A stretch of 64,000 bases of DNA, taken from positions 107,649 to 171,648 of the forward strand of contig JAETRQ010000006.1 of assembly GCA_021770095.1 (NCBI GenBank), in the 5' to 3' direction. Below the pieces are notes generated by a model that was not told the origin of the DNA, searched no databases, and saw only the letters and a list, made by a program, of their open reading frames with translations. Shown here in pieces: positions 54,372 to 63,862 of this stretch. Position numbers and translations under genes: made by a program. The DNA comes from Eubacteriaceae bacterium. Its GTDB lineage: Bacteria; Bacillota; Clostridia; Oscillospirales; Acutalibacteraceae. Within the stretch, counting starts at the first letter, position 1. Each line of letters starts with the position of its first letter.

Positions 54372-55502
54372 ATGAAAGAAATTAATCTTACACCAAACCA
54401 ACCTGTAAGCGAAGAAAAAAAGCAGAATGCATTCAAAAAACTTATTGAACGCGGTAAGCAGACAGGTCATCTCACAACACAGGAAATTGATACCTTGATT
54501 GTTGAACTTGATCTTGATGTTGATGAACTTGAAAAACTGAATGAACAAATAGATGCTTCAAATATCAACATTATTGATGATTTTTCAGCAGAGTCTTTTG
54601 ACAGTATTAATCTTGAGGTTGATTTGCCGAAAGAAACGGATGCTGCCGATACGGTTGCCGTTAATGACAATGCGGCAATGGATGATCCTGTAAAGGTTTA
54701 TCTTAAGGAAATAGGCAGAGTGCCTCTTCTTACACCTGAAGAGGAAATTGAATATGCCATAAGAATTGCCGATGATGACGAAGAAGCTAAAAAACGACTT
54801 GCTGAAGCGAATTTGCGTCTCGTTGTAAGTATTGCAAAGAGATATGTTGGCAGGGGAATGCAGTTTCTTGATTTGATTCAGGAAGGTAATCTTGGTCTGA
54901 TTAAAGCGGTTGATAAGTTTGATTATACCAAAGGATTCAAATTTTCAACGTATGCTACATGGTGGATAAGACAGGCAATTACACGTGCTATTGCCGATCA
55001 GGCAAGAACAATAAGAATTCCTGTTCATATGGTTGAAACGATTAATAAAGTAAAAAAGGCAAACAGCCAGCTGCTCCATACAAACGGAAGAGAGCCAACT
55101 CCTGATGAAATTGCAGAATATCTTGAGATGCCTGTGGAAAAGGTAAGAGAAATACTCAGGGTTGCACAGGAGCCCGTATCGCTTGAAACACCTATCGGTG
55201 AAGAAGAAGATTCCCATCTCGGTGATTTTATTCCGGATGACGATGCACTTGCACCTGCAGATGCTGCGTCAATGAGTTTGCTCAAAGAGCAGCTTTCAGA
55301 TGTCTTGAAAACTTTGACCCCCAGAGAAGAAAAAGTTCTTTCTCTGCGTTTCGGTCTTCAGGATGGTAATCCGAAAACACTCGAAGAAGTCGGTAAAGAA
55401 TTCAATGTAACACGTGAACGTATACGTCAGATTGAGGCGAAGGCGCTCAGAAAACTTCGTCATCCAAGCAGAAGTAAAAAATTAAGGGATTTCTTAGACT
55501 AA
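54372..55502 (+). CDS. rpoD: RNA polymerase primary sigma factor RpoD/SigA
   Basis: The housekeeping sigma factor, 376 residues. Region 1.1 occupies about 1-60 with the acidic linker. Region 1.2-2 includes [22 protein letters not shown] and the -10-reading helix [20 protein letters not shown]. Region 3 follows, then region 4 with the -35-reading helix [23 protein letters not shown]. The stop overlaps the DUF896 start by one base. The dgt-dnaG-rpoD order corresponds to the classical macromolecular-synthesis operon. Confidence 0.98.
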   Translation: MKEINLTPNQPVSEEKKQNAFKKLIERGKQTGHLTTQEIDTLIVELDLDVDELEKLNEQIDASNINIIDDFSAESFDSINLEVDLPKETDAADTVAVNDNAAMDDPVKVYLKEIGRVPLLTPEEEIEYAIRIADDDEEAKKRLAEANLRLVVSIAKRYVGRGMQFLDLIQEGNLGLIKAVDKFDYTKGFKFSTYATWWIRQAITRAIADQARTIRIPVHMVETINKVKKANSQLLHTNGREPTPDEIAEYLEMPVEKVREILRVAQEPVSLETPIGEEEDSHLGDFIPDDDALAPADAASMSLLKEQLSDVLKTLTPREEKVLSLRFGLQDGNPKTLEEVGKEFNVTRERIRQIEAKALRKLRHPSRSKKLRDFLD

Positions 55503-55705
55503 TGACAAAAGAAAAAATTAACAGAATTAATGAACTTGCTCACAAATCAAAGACTGTAGGTTTAACAGAAGAAGAAAAGAGTGAGCAGGCAATACTCAGA
55601 AGAGAATATATAGATTCTTTTAAAGCAAGCCTTGTAAGTCAACTTGAAAATACTTATATTGTTGATGAAAAAGGGAATAAGAGAAAAGTAGAGAAAAAGA
55701 AATAA
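55502..55705 (+). CDS. DUF896 small protein (YnzC-like)
   Basis: A 67-residue charged helical protein. NRINELAHKSKTVGLTEEEKSEQ and LRREYIDSF are the DUF896 hallmarks. Bacillus members of this family are small and some are SOS-induced; the function is unclear. It overlaps rpoD by one base and tmk by one base, so it is translated in a tight operon. Confidence 0.92.
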   Translation: MTKEKINRINELAHKSKTVGLTEEEKSEQAILRREYIDSFKASLVSQLENTYIVDEKGNKRKVEKKK

Positions 55706-56367
55706 TGTCAAAATTAATTATTATTGAAGGTCTTGACGGATGCGGAAAATCAACTCAGGTTGCCTTGCTTGAAAAGTATTTTTCAAATAAAGGAATTGAT
55801 TTTAAAACAATAAAACTGCCTGATTACGGTAATCCATCAAGCACCCTTGTGAAAATGTATCTCGGCGGTGAATTCGGAAACAGTGCGGATGATGTTAATG
55901 CATATGCGGCAGGTGCTTTTTATGCCGTAGACAGATTTGCTTCCTATAAACTGAATTGGGGCAGAGACTATGAGAACGGTACACTTATACTTGCTGACCG
56001 ATATGCTACATCAAATTCTATTTATCAGATGGAAAAAATTGACAAATCCAAGTGGGATGAATATCTTGATTGGTCAGAGGATTTTGAGTATAACAAGATA
56101 GGTATTCCCAAACCTGACTTGGTTATTTTTCTTGATATGCCTATTGAAATTTCTCAACGCCTGATGACCGCCCGTTACAATGGTGATGAAGATAAAAAGG
56201 ATGTTCACGAATCCAATATTCAATTTTTAAATCAATGCAGAGTCGCTGCTTTGTATACAGCACAAAAACAAGGCTGGAGAGTAGTACCATGTTCTGATGG
56301 CGTTAGTCCATTGTCTGTTGAACAGATACATAAAAATATTGTAGATATTGTTGAAGAGGAATTGTAA
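55705..56367 (+). CDS. tmk: Thymidylate kinase-like P-loop kinase
   Basis: Phosphorylates dTMP to dTDP. It has 220 residues. The P-loop is EGLDGCGKSTQVALL near the start, DRYATSNSIYQ near residue 100 is the substrate/Mg region, and FLDMPIEISQRL and the DVHES LID segment follow. The sequence between the P-loop and DRY differs from typical Tmk proteins, so it may be a divergent member. It sits in the rpoD operon, one base overlapping DUF896. Confidence 0.88.
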   Translation: MSKLIIIEGLDGCGKSTQVALLEKYFSNKGIDFKTIKLPDYGNPSSTLVKMYLGGEFGNSADDVNAYAAGAFYAVDRFASYKLNWGRDYENGTLILADRYATSNSIYQMEKIDKSKWDEYLDWSEDFEYNKIGIPKPDLVIFLDMPIEISQRLMTARYNGDEDKKDVHESNIQFLNQCRVAALYTAQKQGWRVVPCSDGVSPLSVEQIHKNIVDIVEEEL

Positions 56368-56369
56368 AA

Positions 56370-57257
56370 ATGCTTGATTTTAGAAAACCTGTTGTTGATG
56401 ATAAACAGTGGGTTGATGAATGTTTAAAGTATGTAAACAGTTTTAATTGCGAATATACATTCGGTAATATTTTTGTCTGGAGTACTGCGTACCGCACAAA
56501 AATTTGCCGCTATAAAGATTTTTTGATGTGCAGATGGGGCAAGGATAGTGAATTTATGTATTCACTTCCTATCGGAAAAGGCGATTTTAAGGATGCTGTC
56601 AATCAGATTATTCTTGACGCTGAGAGCAACGGAGTAACACCGGTGATTTATGGTGTTACTTCAAATTATAAAAAACTCCTTGATGAACATTTTGACGGTA
56701 AATTTAATTATAAATTTGATGAAGGTTATAATGATTATATATATTCTACTGAGAAAATGGCAAATCTCAGCGGTAAAAAGTATCATTCCAAGAGGAATCA
56801 TATAACCAACTTCAAAAAAAATAATCCTGACTGGACATTTGAGATATTGAATGAAAATAATATTCCGGAATGTATTGACCTTCATACGAAATGGATAAAC
56901 AATCATGCGGATGATGAGGATTATTCTTTTGAATTTGAAGCAGTGCTTACTGCTTTTGAACATTATGATAAACTCGGCTTTACAGGCGGATTGATTCGTG
57001 TTCAGGGTGAGGTTATTGCTTTTACCTTCGGTGAACGTCATAGTGATGAGTTATTTGTCACGCATTTTGAAAAAGCTCCTGCTGATGTTCAAGGTGCATA
57101 TACAATTATTAACCAGGAATTCACGAAGAACTGCCTTATGGATTTTGAGTTTGTCAATAGGGAAGAGGATTTGGGTCTGGAAGGCTTGAGGAAAGCAAAA
57201 CAGTCATATAATCCTGAAATTTTCTTAGAAAAGTGTGTTGCTGTTTATGTCGGATAA
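56370..57257 (+). CDS. DUF2156-type lysyltransferase-like protein
   Basis: A 295-residue soluble protein of the DUF2156 group, whose folds resemble the catalytic domain of phosphatidylglycerol lysyltransferases (double GNAT). GNIFVWSTAYRTKICRY, the HSKRNHITNFKKN basic stretch near residue 140, and FVNREEDLGLEGLRKAKQSY near the end are family features. No membrane segments are present, so it is not an integral MprF. The end overlaps the next acetyltransferase start by 11 bp. Substrate unknown. Confidence 0.85.
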   Translation: MLDFRKPVVDDKQWVDECLKYVNSFNCEYTFGNIFVWSTAYRTKICRYKDFLMCRWGKDSEFMYSLPIGKGDFKDAVNQIILDAESNGVTPVIYGVTSNYKKLLDEHFDGKFNYKFDEGYNDYIYSTEKMANLSGKKYHSKRNHITNFKKNNPDWTFEILNENNIPECIDLHTKWINNHADDEDYSFEFEAVLTAFEHYDKLGFTGGLIRVQGEVIAFTFGERHSDELFVTHFEKAPADVQGAYTIINQEFTKNCLMDFEFVNREEDLGLEGLRKAKQSYNPEIFLEKCVAVYVG

Positions 57258-57714
57258 TATTATAATGTTTTCTTCCAATAATGAGCAGGTTATATCGCTT
57301 TGGCAAGAAGCTTTTGGTGACAGCAGAGAGGATATTGAGTACTTTATACACAATTGCAGGCATAAATCTATTATAGGATATTATATTGATGATGAACTTG
57401 TTTCAATGCTCTTTTTTGTTGATTGTACAGTTTTGAACGAAGAATATAAATATATTTATGCTGCCTGTACTAAAAGTAAGTACCGTTCTCATGGATTTAT
57501 GAGTGAACTGCTGGAATATACAAAAAAACTTTCAAAACGAATTGTGCTTATACCGGCTGATTATTCTCTGGTTAAATATTATGAGGACAGAGGGTTTAAG
57601 AAGAATATTGCTGTTGATGCTGTTTTTTTTAATGAAATTGACGAAATTAAGGAATATTTGCTTGAGGGGTGCGAACTTGATACTCCTTTTGCAATGTGCT
57701 ATATAGGTGATTAA
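57247..57714 (+). CDS. GNAT family N-acetyltransferase
   Basis: A 155-residue acetyl-CoA-dependent transferase. YIYAACTKSKYRSHGFMSELLEYTKKL near residue 80 holds the RxxGxM acetyl-CoA loop (given in outline). LIPADYSLVKYYEDRGFKKN is the usual C-terminal motif. The start was set at ATG 57247, which overlaps the end of the preceding gene by 11 bp. The adjacency of two acyltransferase folds suggests joint use, but no substrate can be named. Confidence 0.85.
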   Translation: MSDNIIMFSSNNEQVISLWQEAFGDSREDIEYFIHNCRHKSIIGYYIDDELVSMLFFVDCTVLNEEYKYIYAACTKSKYRSHGFMSELLEYTKKLSKRIVLIPADYSLVKYYEDRGFKKNIAVDAVFFNEIDEIKEYLLEGCELDTPFAMCYIGD

Positions 57715-58254
57715 ATGGTTTATTTATTTTTGGCAAACGGATTTGAAATTATAGAAGCACTGGCTCCTGTTGATATGATAAGACGTGCAGGAATAGAAAT
57801 TAAAACAGTCGGAGTAACCGGTGATACAGTTGTTTCTTCCTGCGGAGTTGAAATTAAATCAGATATATCGGTCGATGATGTTGATATGTCTTGTGCTGAA
57901 TGTATCATACTTCCCGGTGGTGGGGATGGTGTAATTAATCTTGAAAAGGATCACAGAATTCAGTCAATCATTGACAAAGCGATTGACGATGATATTTATG
58001 TATGTGCAATATGTGCTGCTCCTTCTATACTTGGTAATAAAGGTCTTTTGAAAAATGTGGAATCAACAGCCTTTCCTTCATTTATAAAATATCTTGACGG
58101 TGCAGTTTTGTCAGACAAATTTGTTGTTACTGACGGTAAGTTCATTACTGCAAGAGGTGCAGGTGTTTCAGTCGAATTCGGACTTGAAATTGTTAAAGCG
58201 CTTGCCGGTGAAGAAACTGCTGATTCCATTAAGGATACGATCCAATGTCAGTAA
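57715..58254 (+). CDS. DJ-1/PfpI family protein
   Basis: A 179-residue DJ-1-type protein. YLFLANGFEIIEALAPVDMIRRAG at the N-terminus and the nucleophile elbow VCAICAAPSILGNKG with Cys near residue 103 match the group containing YajL and ThiJ. Members act as chaperones or glyoxalases. RGAGVSVEFGLEIVKAL near the C-terminus completes the fold. It starts immediately after the acetyltransferase stop and overlaps the folate gene by 10 bp. Confidence 0.93.
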   Translation: MVYLFLANGFEIIEALAPVDMIRRAGIEIKTVGVTGDTVVSSCGVEIKSDISVDDVDMSCAECIILPGGGDGVINLEKDHRIQSIIDKAIDDDIYVCAICAAPSILGNKGLLKNVESTAFPSFIKYLDGAVLSDKFVVTDGKFITARGAGVSVEFGLEIVKALAGEETADSIKDTIQCQ

Positions 58255-58802
58255 AAAGCGAACTTCGTAAATCGTTAAAAATCAAGCGGCATAGCATTAC
58301 TGATAAAACATACAAAGATGACACAATCTGCAACAGACTGCTTCATTCGGAGTGGTACAAAAAGGCAGATACGGTTTTATGTTATGCTGCACTTGATGAT
58401 GAAATTAATATGGACCGTGTTATTACGCAGGCACTCAGTGACCACAAAAAAGTTGCTTTGCCTGTATGTATTGATGATATGGGTCATATGGAATTTTATT
58501 ACATAAATTCACTTGAAGATATAAAGATTGCATCCTTTTCCGTCAGAGAGCCTGATGCAACAGAATCAATTAAAGTAAATGATTTTACCAACTCAATCTG
58601 TATTGTTCCTGCCATTGCTTATGACGTCAGTGGTTTTCGTCTTGGTTACGGCAAAGGATATTATGACAGATTTTTGAGTAATTATATTTCACTTTCTATT
58701 GGTTTATGTTATAATGAATTGCTTGTTGATAAACTTCCGGCAGATGAATTTGATTTGCCTGTTAATAGTATCATTACACAAAATGGTATTATTCTAATGT
58801 AA
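58245..58802 (+). CDS. 5-formyltetrahydrofolate cyclo-ligase
   Basis: Converts 5-formyl-THF to 5,10-methenyl-THF with ATP. It has 185 residues. KSELRKSLKIKRHSI is the N-terminal ATP-binding start, and the FRLGYGKGYYDRFL motif near residue 130 is diagnostic. VLCYAALDDEINM is also typical. It overlaps the DJ-1 gene by 10 bp and precedes mltG by 10 bp, so it is part of a long plus-strand operon. Confidence 0.95.
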   Translation: MSVKSELRKSLKIKRHSITDKTYKDDTICNRLLHSEWYKKADTVLCYAALDDEINMDRVITQALSDHKKVALPVCIDDMGHMEFYYINSLEDIKIASFSVREPDATESIKVNDFTNSICIVPAIAYDVSGFRLGYGKGYYDRFLSNYISLSIGLCYNELLVDKLPADEFDLPVNSIITQNGIILM

Positions 58803-58812
58803 GGAGGATATT

Positions 58813-60057
58813 ATGGATAAAGATAATAATGAATTCAAATTTGAAAACAGCGGAATTAATCCTGTTGATACTGCCAACAGCAAACAGGATGTTTATTTTT
58901 CAAATGTTGAAACAAAGAAAGAAGTCGACCAGACAGCCTCTGTGACCGCAGTGAAAAAAGTTACACCGAAAAGAAAGAAGTCGCAAGGCGTTGCTTCAAC
59001 TTATGTTTTTTTCATTGTTGTAATTGTATTATCAATGCTGATTTCCATTTATGCTGTTCTCTGTCTTAATGATGTTCTTGCTATAACAAAAACAAGTTCA
59101 ACAGTTACGATTAATATTACTGAGACGATTGATGATACCGATCAGGCTGTTGACCTTCTTGCAGATAACGGTCTTATTAAATGTAAGAATTTCTGTAAAA
59201 TTTTTGCAAAGTACAGAGAATACCATGTCGGTGCTCCATATGAGCCGGGTTCGTATTATCTTAACGGAAAAATGGGTCTTGAGGGAATGTTGATTACTCT
59301 TAAAGGTAATTCACAAACTGCAGAGACGGTAAATATTATTTTCCCTGAGGGACTTACTGTCCCTGAAATGGTGGACAAGCTGGTCGAGAATGATGTGTGT
59401 GATAAAGCATCACTTCTGTCGGTTATTGAATCTGTTCAGTTTTCATATTCACTTGTCTCTGATCTTGAAGCCGATGAAACCGTGCCTTATAGACTTGAAG
59501 GTTATCTGTTCCCTGACAGATACGATTTCTTTGTAGGTGAAAGTGCCACCTCCGTCGTTAAAAAGTTTCTTTCGAATGGTGATGCAAAAGTCACTGAAAA
59601 ATACAGAGAAAGAGCAGAGGAACTCGGTTATTCAATGCATGATATTATGATTATTGCCTCTATCATTCAGGCCGAGGCAGGTAATGAAGATCAAATGAAA
59701 GAAATATCTGCTATTATTCATAACCGTTTAAAGGACAAGACCAATTTCCCTCAGCTCGGCTGTGATTCAACATCTGATTATATCAAGAATAAAGTTGCAC
59801 CTTCGCTTTCATCAACGTCTGCTCATACTTCTGATTATTATTTGAAATATTATAATACGTCAAATTCATCAACCGTTTCTGGATTGCCTGCCGGTCCGAT
59901 TTGTAATCCCGGTATTGCGGCAATTGACGCAGCACTTTATCCTGCTGACAGTGATGCATATTTCTTCTTCCATGATACAAAAGGAAATATGTACACCGCA
60001 AGAAACAATACAGAATTTAACGAGAAAGTAAAAACCTACGCCCCTTACCTTTTATAA
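58813..60057 (+). CDS. mltG: Endolytic murein transglycosylase MltG
   Basis: Cuts nascent peptidoglycan strands and ends their growth. It has 414 residues. One N-terminal membrane helix (about 60-85), a LysM-like region (about 95-170), then the YceG catalytic domain with IIASIIQAEAGNEDQMKEI near residue 280 (catalytic glutamate), HNRLKDKTNFPQLGCDST and GLPAGPICNPGIAAIDAAL. The next gene begins 2 bp later. The pairing of mltG with U32 peptidase genes is known from Bacillus. Confidence 0.97.
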   Translation: MDKDNNEFKFENSGINPVDTANSKQDVYFSNVETKKEVDQTASVTAVKKVTPKRKKSQGVASTYVFFIVVIVLSMLISIYAVLCLNDVLAITKTSSTVTINITETIDDTDQAVDLLADNGLIKCKNFCKIFAKYREYHVGAPYEPGSYYLNGKMGLEGMLITLKGNSQTAETVNIIFPEGLTVPEMVDKLVENDVCDKASLLSVIESVQFSYSLVSDLEADETVPYRLEGYLFPDRYDFFVGESATSVVKKFLSNGDAKVTEKYRERAEELGYSMHDIMIIASIIQAEAGNEDQMKEISAIIHNRLKDKTNFPQLGCDSTSDYIKNKVAPSLSSTSAHTSDYYLKYYNTSNSSTVSGLPAGPICNPGIAAIDAALYPADSDAYFFFHDTKGNMYTARNNTEFNEKVKTYAPYLL

Positions 60058-60059
60058 TT

Positions 60060-61286
60060 ATGAGAAATATAGAATTACTGTCACCGGCAGGTGATTATGA
60101 AAGATTAAAACTTGCTTTAAAATTCGGTGCTGATGCCGTTTATCTCGGCGGAGAACAGTTTGGTATGCGTACCAATCCGTCAAATTTCAATTATGATGAA
60201 TTGAAAGATGCAGTAAATCTTGCACATTCACTTGGCAAAAAGATTTATCTTACTTGTAATACCTTGCCGCGTAATAATGAAATTGAATACTTGCCTGAGT
60301 ATCTTAAATACGCTGACTCAATCGGAATTGATGCTTTTATTATTGCTGATTTGGGTGTGCTGTCACTGGCAAAAAAATATGCTCCGGATATGGAAATTCA
60401 TATGTCAACTCAAGTTGGAATTGTGAATTATCAGACTGCAAATGCACTTTATGAAATGGGTGCAAAGCGTATTGTTACTGCTCGTGAATTGTCTCTTGAT
60501 GATATTAAAACAATCAGAGATAAAACCCCGCCTGATTTACAGATTGAAACTTTTATTCATGGTGCTATGTGTATGAGCTTTTCGGGCAGATGCATTTTGT
60601 CAGATTACATGGTTGGCAGAGATGCAAACCGCGGTGATTGTGCCCAGCCATGCAGATGGAAATATCATCTTGTTGAAGAAACCAGACCGAATCAGTATTT
60701 TCCTATTAATCAGGATGATACCGGAACTTATATTTTTAATTCACGGGATTTGTGTATGATTGAACATATTCCGGAACTTGTTGATGCCGGTATTGATTCC
60801 TTTAAGCTTGAAGGCAGAGCCAAGAGTGAGTATTATACTGCAATTGTTACTTATGCTTACCGCAATGCGATTGATGCGTATTTAAAAAATCCATCTCCTG
60901 ATTTTAAAGTGCCTGAATGGATACTTGATGAGATGGAGAAAATGAGCCATCGCGAATATACAACAGGATTTAATTTCGGTCCTATGAAAAACGGTCAGGT
61001 GCTTGACACAGGCGGATATATACGTAATTGGGATGTCTGCGCGTTGTATCGTGATTGTAAAGACGGCAGACTTATTGTTGACCAGCGTAATCGCTTTTAT
61101 GAAGGTGATGCGCTTGAGGTTGTTGAGCCGAATAAGAAACCATACAGGATTATTGTAGAAGATTTGTATAACATTACAGAGGATGTAAAGTCTGATGTTG
61201 CTAATAAAGCAACGAATACATATTCGTTCAAATGTGATGTTTCTGTTTCATCCGATGCAATATTCCGTCGCCAAAGAACTGAATAA
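60060..61286 (+). CDS. U32 family peptidase (TrhP/YrrO-like)
   Basis: A 408-residue U32-family protein. ELLSPAGDYERLKLALKFGADAVYLGG at the start and GAMCMSFSGRCILSDYM, with NRGDCAQPCRWKY (the cysteine set) near residue 200, are the signature. Relatives such as TrhP hydroxylate U34 of tRNA. In Bacillus the mltG-yrrM-yrrN-yrrO set is comparable, but here the methyltransferase and second U32 gene are absent. The gene ends 8 bp before a hairpin that overlaps the next gene's ribosome binding site. Confidence 0.92.
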   Translation: MRNIELLSPAGDYERLKLALKFGADAVYLGGEQFGMRTNPSNFNYDELKDAVNLAHSLGKKIYLTCNTLPRNNEIEYLPEYLKYADSIGIDAFIIADLGVLSLAKKYAPDMEIHMSTQVGIVNYQTANALYEMGAKRIVTARELSLDDIKTIRDKTPPDLQIETFIHGAMCMSFSGRCILSDYMVGRDANRGDCAQPCRWKYHLVEETRPNQYFPINQDDTGTYIFNSRDLCMIEHIPELVDAGIDSFKLEGRAKSEYYTAIVTYAYRNAIDAYLKNPSPDFKVPEWILDEMEKMSHREYTTGFNFGPMKNGQVLDTGGYIRNWDVCALYRDCKDGRLIVDQRNRFYEGDALEVVEPNKKPYRIIVEDLYNITEDVKSDVANKATNTYSFKCDVSVSSDAIFRRQRTE

Positions 61287-61293
61287 TTACGAA

Positions 61294-61326
61294 ACCCCTT
61301 GTCCAAACTAAACAAGGGGTATTTTT
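61294..61326 (+). terminator. Terminator/attenuator overlapping the PBP ribosome binding site
   Basis: Nine-bp stem (ACCCCTTGT and ACAAGGGGT) with a 9-nt loop, then ATTTTT and directly the ATG of the PBP gene. The AAGGGG in the 3' arm is the only Shine-Dalgarno available for that gene, so terminator folding and translation initiation exclude one another. Confidence 0.82.
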
Positions 61327-62811
61327 ATGCCAAAAAGATTTATTTCCTTATTATCTGTTTTTATTTTTATTTTCACCTCATTAGCAGGCAGATGTGCTTA
61401 TATTGCTCTTAGTAATACTTATCAGGTAGCAGATACTTATAACAGTTATACATTGAAGATTGGTACGCTTTATACTAATTTTTATGATAGAACAGGTATT
61501 AAACTTAATAACAATAAAACATATTATGCTGCCGTAATCAGGCCCAATGAAAAATGTTTGTCTGAACTTGATAAACTTTTTACTGCGGATGAAATTAAAG
61601 AAATAACCGAGGAGTTGTCTGACGGTTATCCAATAGTAAAATATATTGAAAAATTTGCTGATACAAAATATATTAAACTGTTTAAATGTTATGATAATTC
61701 CGTTTCTGCCTGCCGACATCTTCTTGATAAATCATGCGGTGGAATCGAAAATTATGCTTCGGAAGAAATTGGTTCTTTATCAGTGAATTTTTCAGTCGAT
61801 GCATTAGGCAGACTTCTAAGCGGTGATGAAGGCACGGTTGTAAATGATAATTATGACAGTAATGACGGAATTGTGCTTTCAATTGACAGTAAACTTCAGT
61901 CCATTGCCGAGGATGCTGCAAAGTCTATCCCAAAAGGTGCTGTCGTTATACTTGATACACAAACATCTGAGATTCTTGCCTGTGTGAGCAAAGGTGACGA
62001 TTATGTTAATCGCGCATTATCGCCTTATGCAATCGGCTCCGTTTTTAAACTGGTTGTGGCAGTATGTGCTTTGGAGAATAATATTGACCCTTTATACACT
62101 TGCACCAGTAAAATAAAAGTCGCAGATATGACGGTTCATTGCCAGAAAAACAAAAGACATTCTATGCAAACAATAAAAACGGCTCTGGCTAATTCCTGTA
62201 ATTGTTATTTTGTTAATCTTGCATTGAAATTGGGTTCTGATAAAATTAATGAAACTGCAAAGAAATTGGGATTTGGTTCTTCGTTTAATATTTATAGAAA
62301 TTGGAATGTAAATTCAGGGACATTCCCGGATGAAAATACTTTATCCTCCCGCGGACAGCTTGCTTTGATAGGCTTCGGGCAGGGAAAACTGACGGATTCT
62401 CCGCTTCATTTTGCTTCTGTCATTTCCTGCATAGCAAATGGAGGTTCTTACAACAGTCCGACATTGGATATTTTGAGTACATTGATTAAAGATGAGGATA
62501 AAGAAAAAGATAAAAATCAGGTCATTTCAGAAAATACTACTGAAAAAATAAAAGAATATATGCACTATGTTGTTACCAACGGCACAGGTTCAACTGCAGA
62601 TTATCATAATAAAACAGCAGGGAAGACAGCAACGGCACAGAGCGGCATTTATAATAATCAAACTGAAATACTCAATACTTGGTTTGCAGGATTTTATCCA
62701 TATAATTCTCCTAAATATTCAATTGTTGTTATGCGTGAAAACGGTACAAGCGGAGCAGGGGATTGTTGTCCTGTTTTTCGCTCAATTGTTGAAAAAATTG
62801 ACAAAATGTAG
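61327..62811 (+). CDS. Penicillin-binding transpeptidase-type protein with KTA box
   Basis: A 494-residue class B PBP-like protein. One N-terminal signal-anchor helix (about 3-24), a 150-residue non-catalytic region, then the transpeptidase. The serine motif is AIGSVFKLVVA near residue 240, the second motif is NSCN near 294, and the third, normally KTG, is KTA in AGKTATAQ near 432. It would crosslink peptidoglycan, unless the KTA change weakens it. A WYL regulator follows after 23 bp. Confidence 0.92.
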   Translation: MPKRFISLLSVFIFIFTSLAGRCAYIALSNTYQVADTYNSYTLKIGTLYTNFYDRTGIKLNNNKTYYAAVIRPNEKCLSELDKLFTADEIKEITEELSDGYPIVKYIEKFADTKYIKLFKCYDNSVSACRHLLDKSCGGIENYASEEIGSLSVNFSVDALGRLLSGDEGTVVNDNYDSNDGIVLSIDSKLQSIAEDAAKSIPKGAVVILDTQTSEILACVSKGDDYVNRALSPYAIGSVFKLVVAVCALENNIDPLYTCTSKIKVADMTVHCQKNKRHSMQTIKTALANSCNCYFVNLALKLGSDKINETAKKLGFGSSFNIYRNWNVNSGTFPDENTLSSRGQLALIGFGQGKLTDSPLHFASVISCIANGGSYNSPTLDILSTLIKDEDKEKDKNQVISENTTEKIKEYMHYVVTNGTGSTADYHNKTAGKTATAQSGIYNNQTEILNTWFAGFYPYNSPKYSIVVMRENGTSGAGDCCPVFRSIVEKIDKM

Positions 62812-62834
62812 TATAATTACCATGAGGTGATTAT

Positions 62835-63824
62835 ATGCAGCCAAGTAAAATTAAAACATTGATGATATATCAGATACTCGATAATTTCAGCGATGATGAG
62901 CATCCGCTGTCAACAACGGATTTGATTGATATGCTCGCCCAAAGAGGAATTAAAAGTGAACGCAAATCAATTTATTCTGATATTAAAACTTTAAACTCGC
63001 TTGGTTTTGATATAATGACCGCTATGACACCCAAGCGCGGTTATTTTATGGCTAATCGTAAATTTGAACTCCCTGAGGTTATGCTTCTTATCGATGCGGT
63101 AACGAGTGCAGGATTTATAACTCCAAAAAAAACACAGATACTTGTTGAAAAACTGAAAACCCTAGTTTCAGATGAACAGGCAAAGTCGATGATCAGTCAG
63201 GTTTACGTTGATACAAATGCTTCAAAATGTGATAATGAAGAAATATATATTGTTATCAATCAGCTCCATGAAGCAATTATGAAGAAGAAAAAAGTCAAGT
63301 TTATTTATAGGCGTCGTTCTATTGATGTTAAGAATAAAAAGAGGAATACAGACAAATCCTTTTTTGTATCGCCTTATGCACTTTTATGGAAAAATGACCA
63401 CTACTATCTTGCATGCAACAATCAGAAGTATGACAACCTTATGAATTTAAGGGTTGACAGAATTAAGAAAATCTCAATCGTATCTGCAGACGCACGTCCC
63501 ATAAGTGAAGTGAGTTCCTATAAAGATGAATTCGATATTGCAGATTATTCTTCCAAGATGTTTAATATGTTTTCAGGTGAAGATGCAAAAATTACATTGC
63601 GGTGTTCCTTAAAGTTGCAGGAAGAAATGCTGGATAGATTCGGTAAGTCAATACCATTGACCGCTGCGGATTCATCACATTTTGACACAACAGTGAATGC
63701 TGCAATCAGTGACGGCCTTGTATCATGGATTATGCAGTATGGCAGTGATATAAAAGTTCTCGATCCTCCTGAACTTATTGAAATGATTAAAACAAAGGCT
63801 AATGATATATTAAATTCATATTAA
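62835..63824 (+). CDS. WYL domain transcriptional regulator
   Basis: A 329-residue regulator. An N-terminal winged helix (about 5-75, LSTTDLIDMLAQRGIKSERKSIYSDIKTL) is followed by a WYL-type ligand-binding domain (about 150-230: KKVKFIYRRRS, FFVSPYALLWKNDHYYLACNN) and a WCX-like C-terminus. WYL proteins sense nucleic acid or small ligands. Its target is unknown; the adjacent PBP gene is a possibility only by position. It ends at a 10-bp hairpin terminator. Confidence 0.92.
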   Translation: MQPSKIKTLMIYQILDNFSDDEHPLSTTDLIDMLAQRGIKSERKSIYSDIKTLNSLGFDIMTAMTPKRGYFMANRKFELPEVMLLIDAVTSAGFITPKKTQILVEKLKTLVSDEQAKSMISQVYVDTNASKCDNEEIYIVINQLHEAIMKKKKVKFIYRRRSIDVKNKKRNTDKSFFVSPYALLWKNDHYYLACNNQKYDNLMNLRVDRIKKISIVSADARPISEVSSYKDEFDIADYSSKMFNMFSGEDAKITLRCSLKLQEEMLDRFGKSIPLTAADSSHFDTTVNAAISDGLVSWIMQYGSDIKVLDPPELIEMIKTKANDILNSY

Positions 63825-63831
63825 AATGAAT

Positions 63832-63862
63832 TAAGCGGTTATTTTAACCGCTTATTATTTTT
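63832..63862 (+). terminator. Terminator of the WYL regulator gene
   Basis: Ten-bp stem (TAAGCGGTTA and TAACCGCTTA), a TTT loop, then a T-rich tail. Confidence 0.88.
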
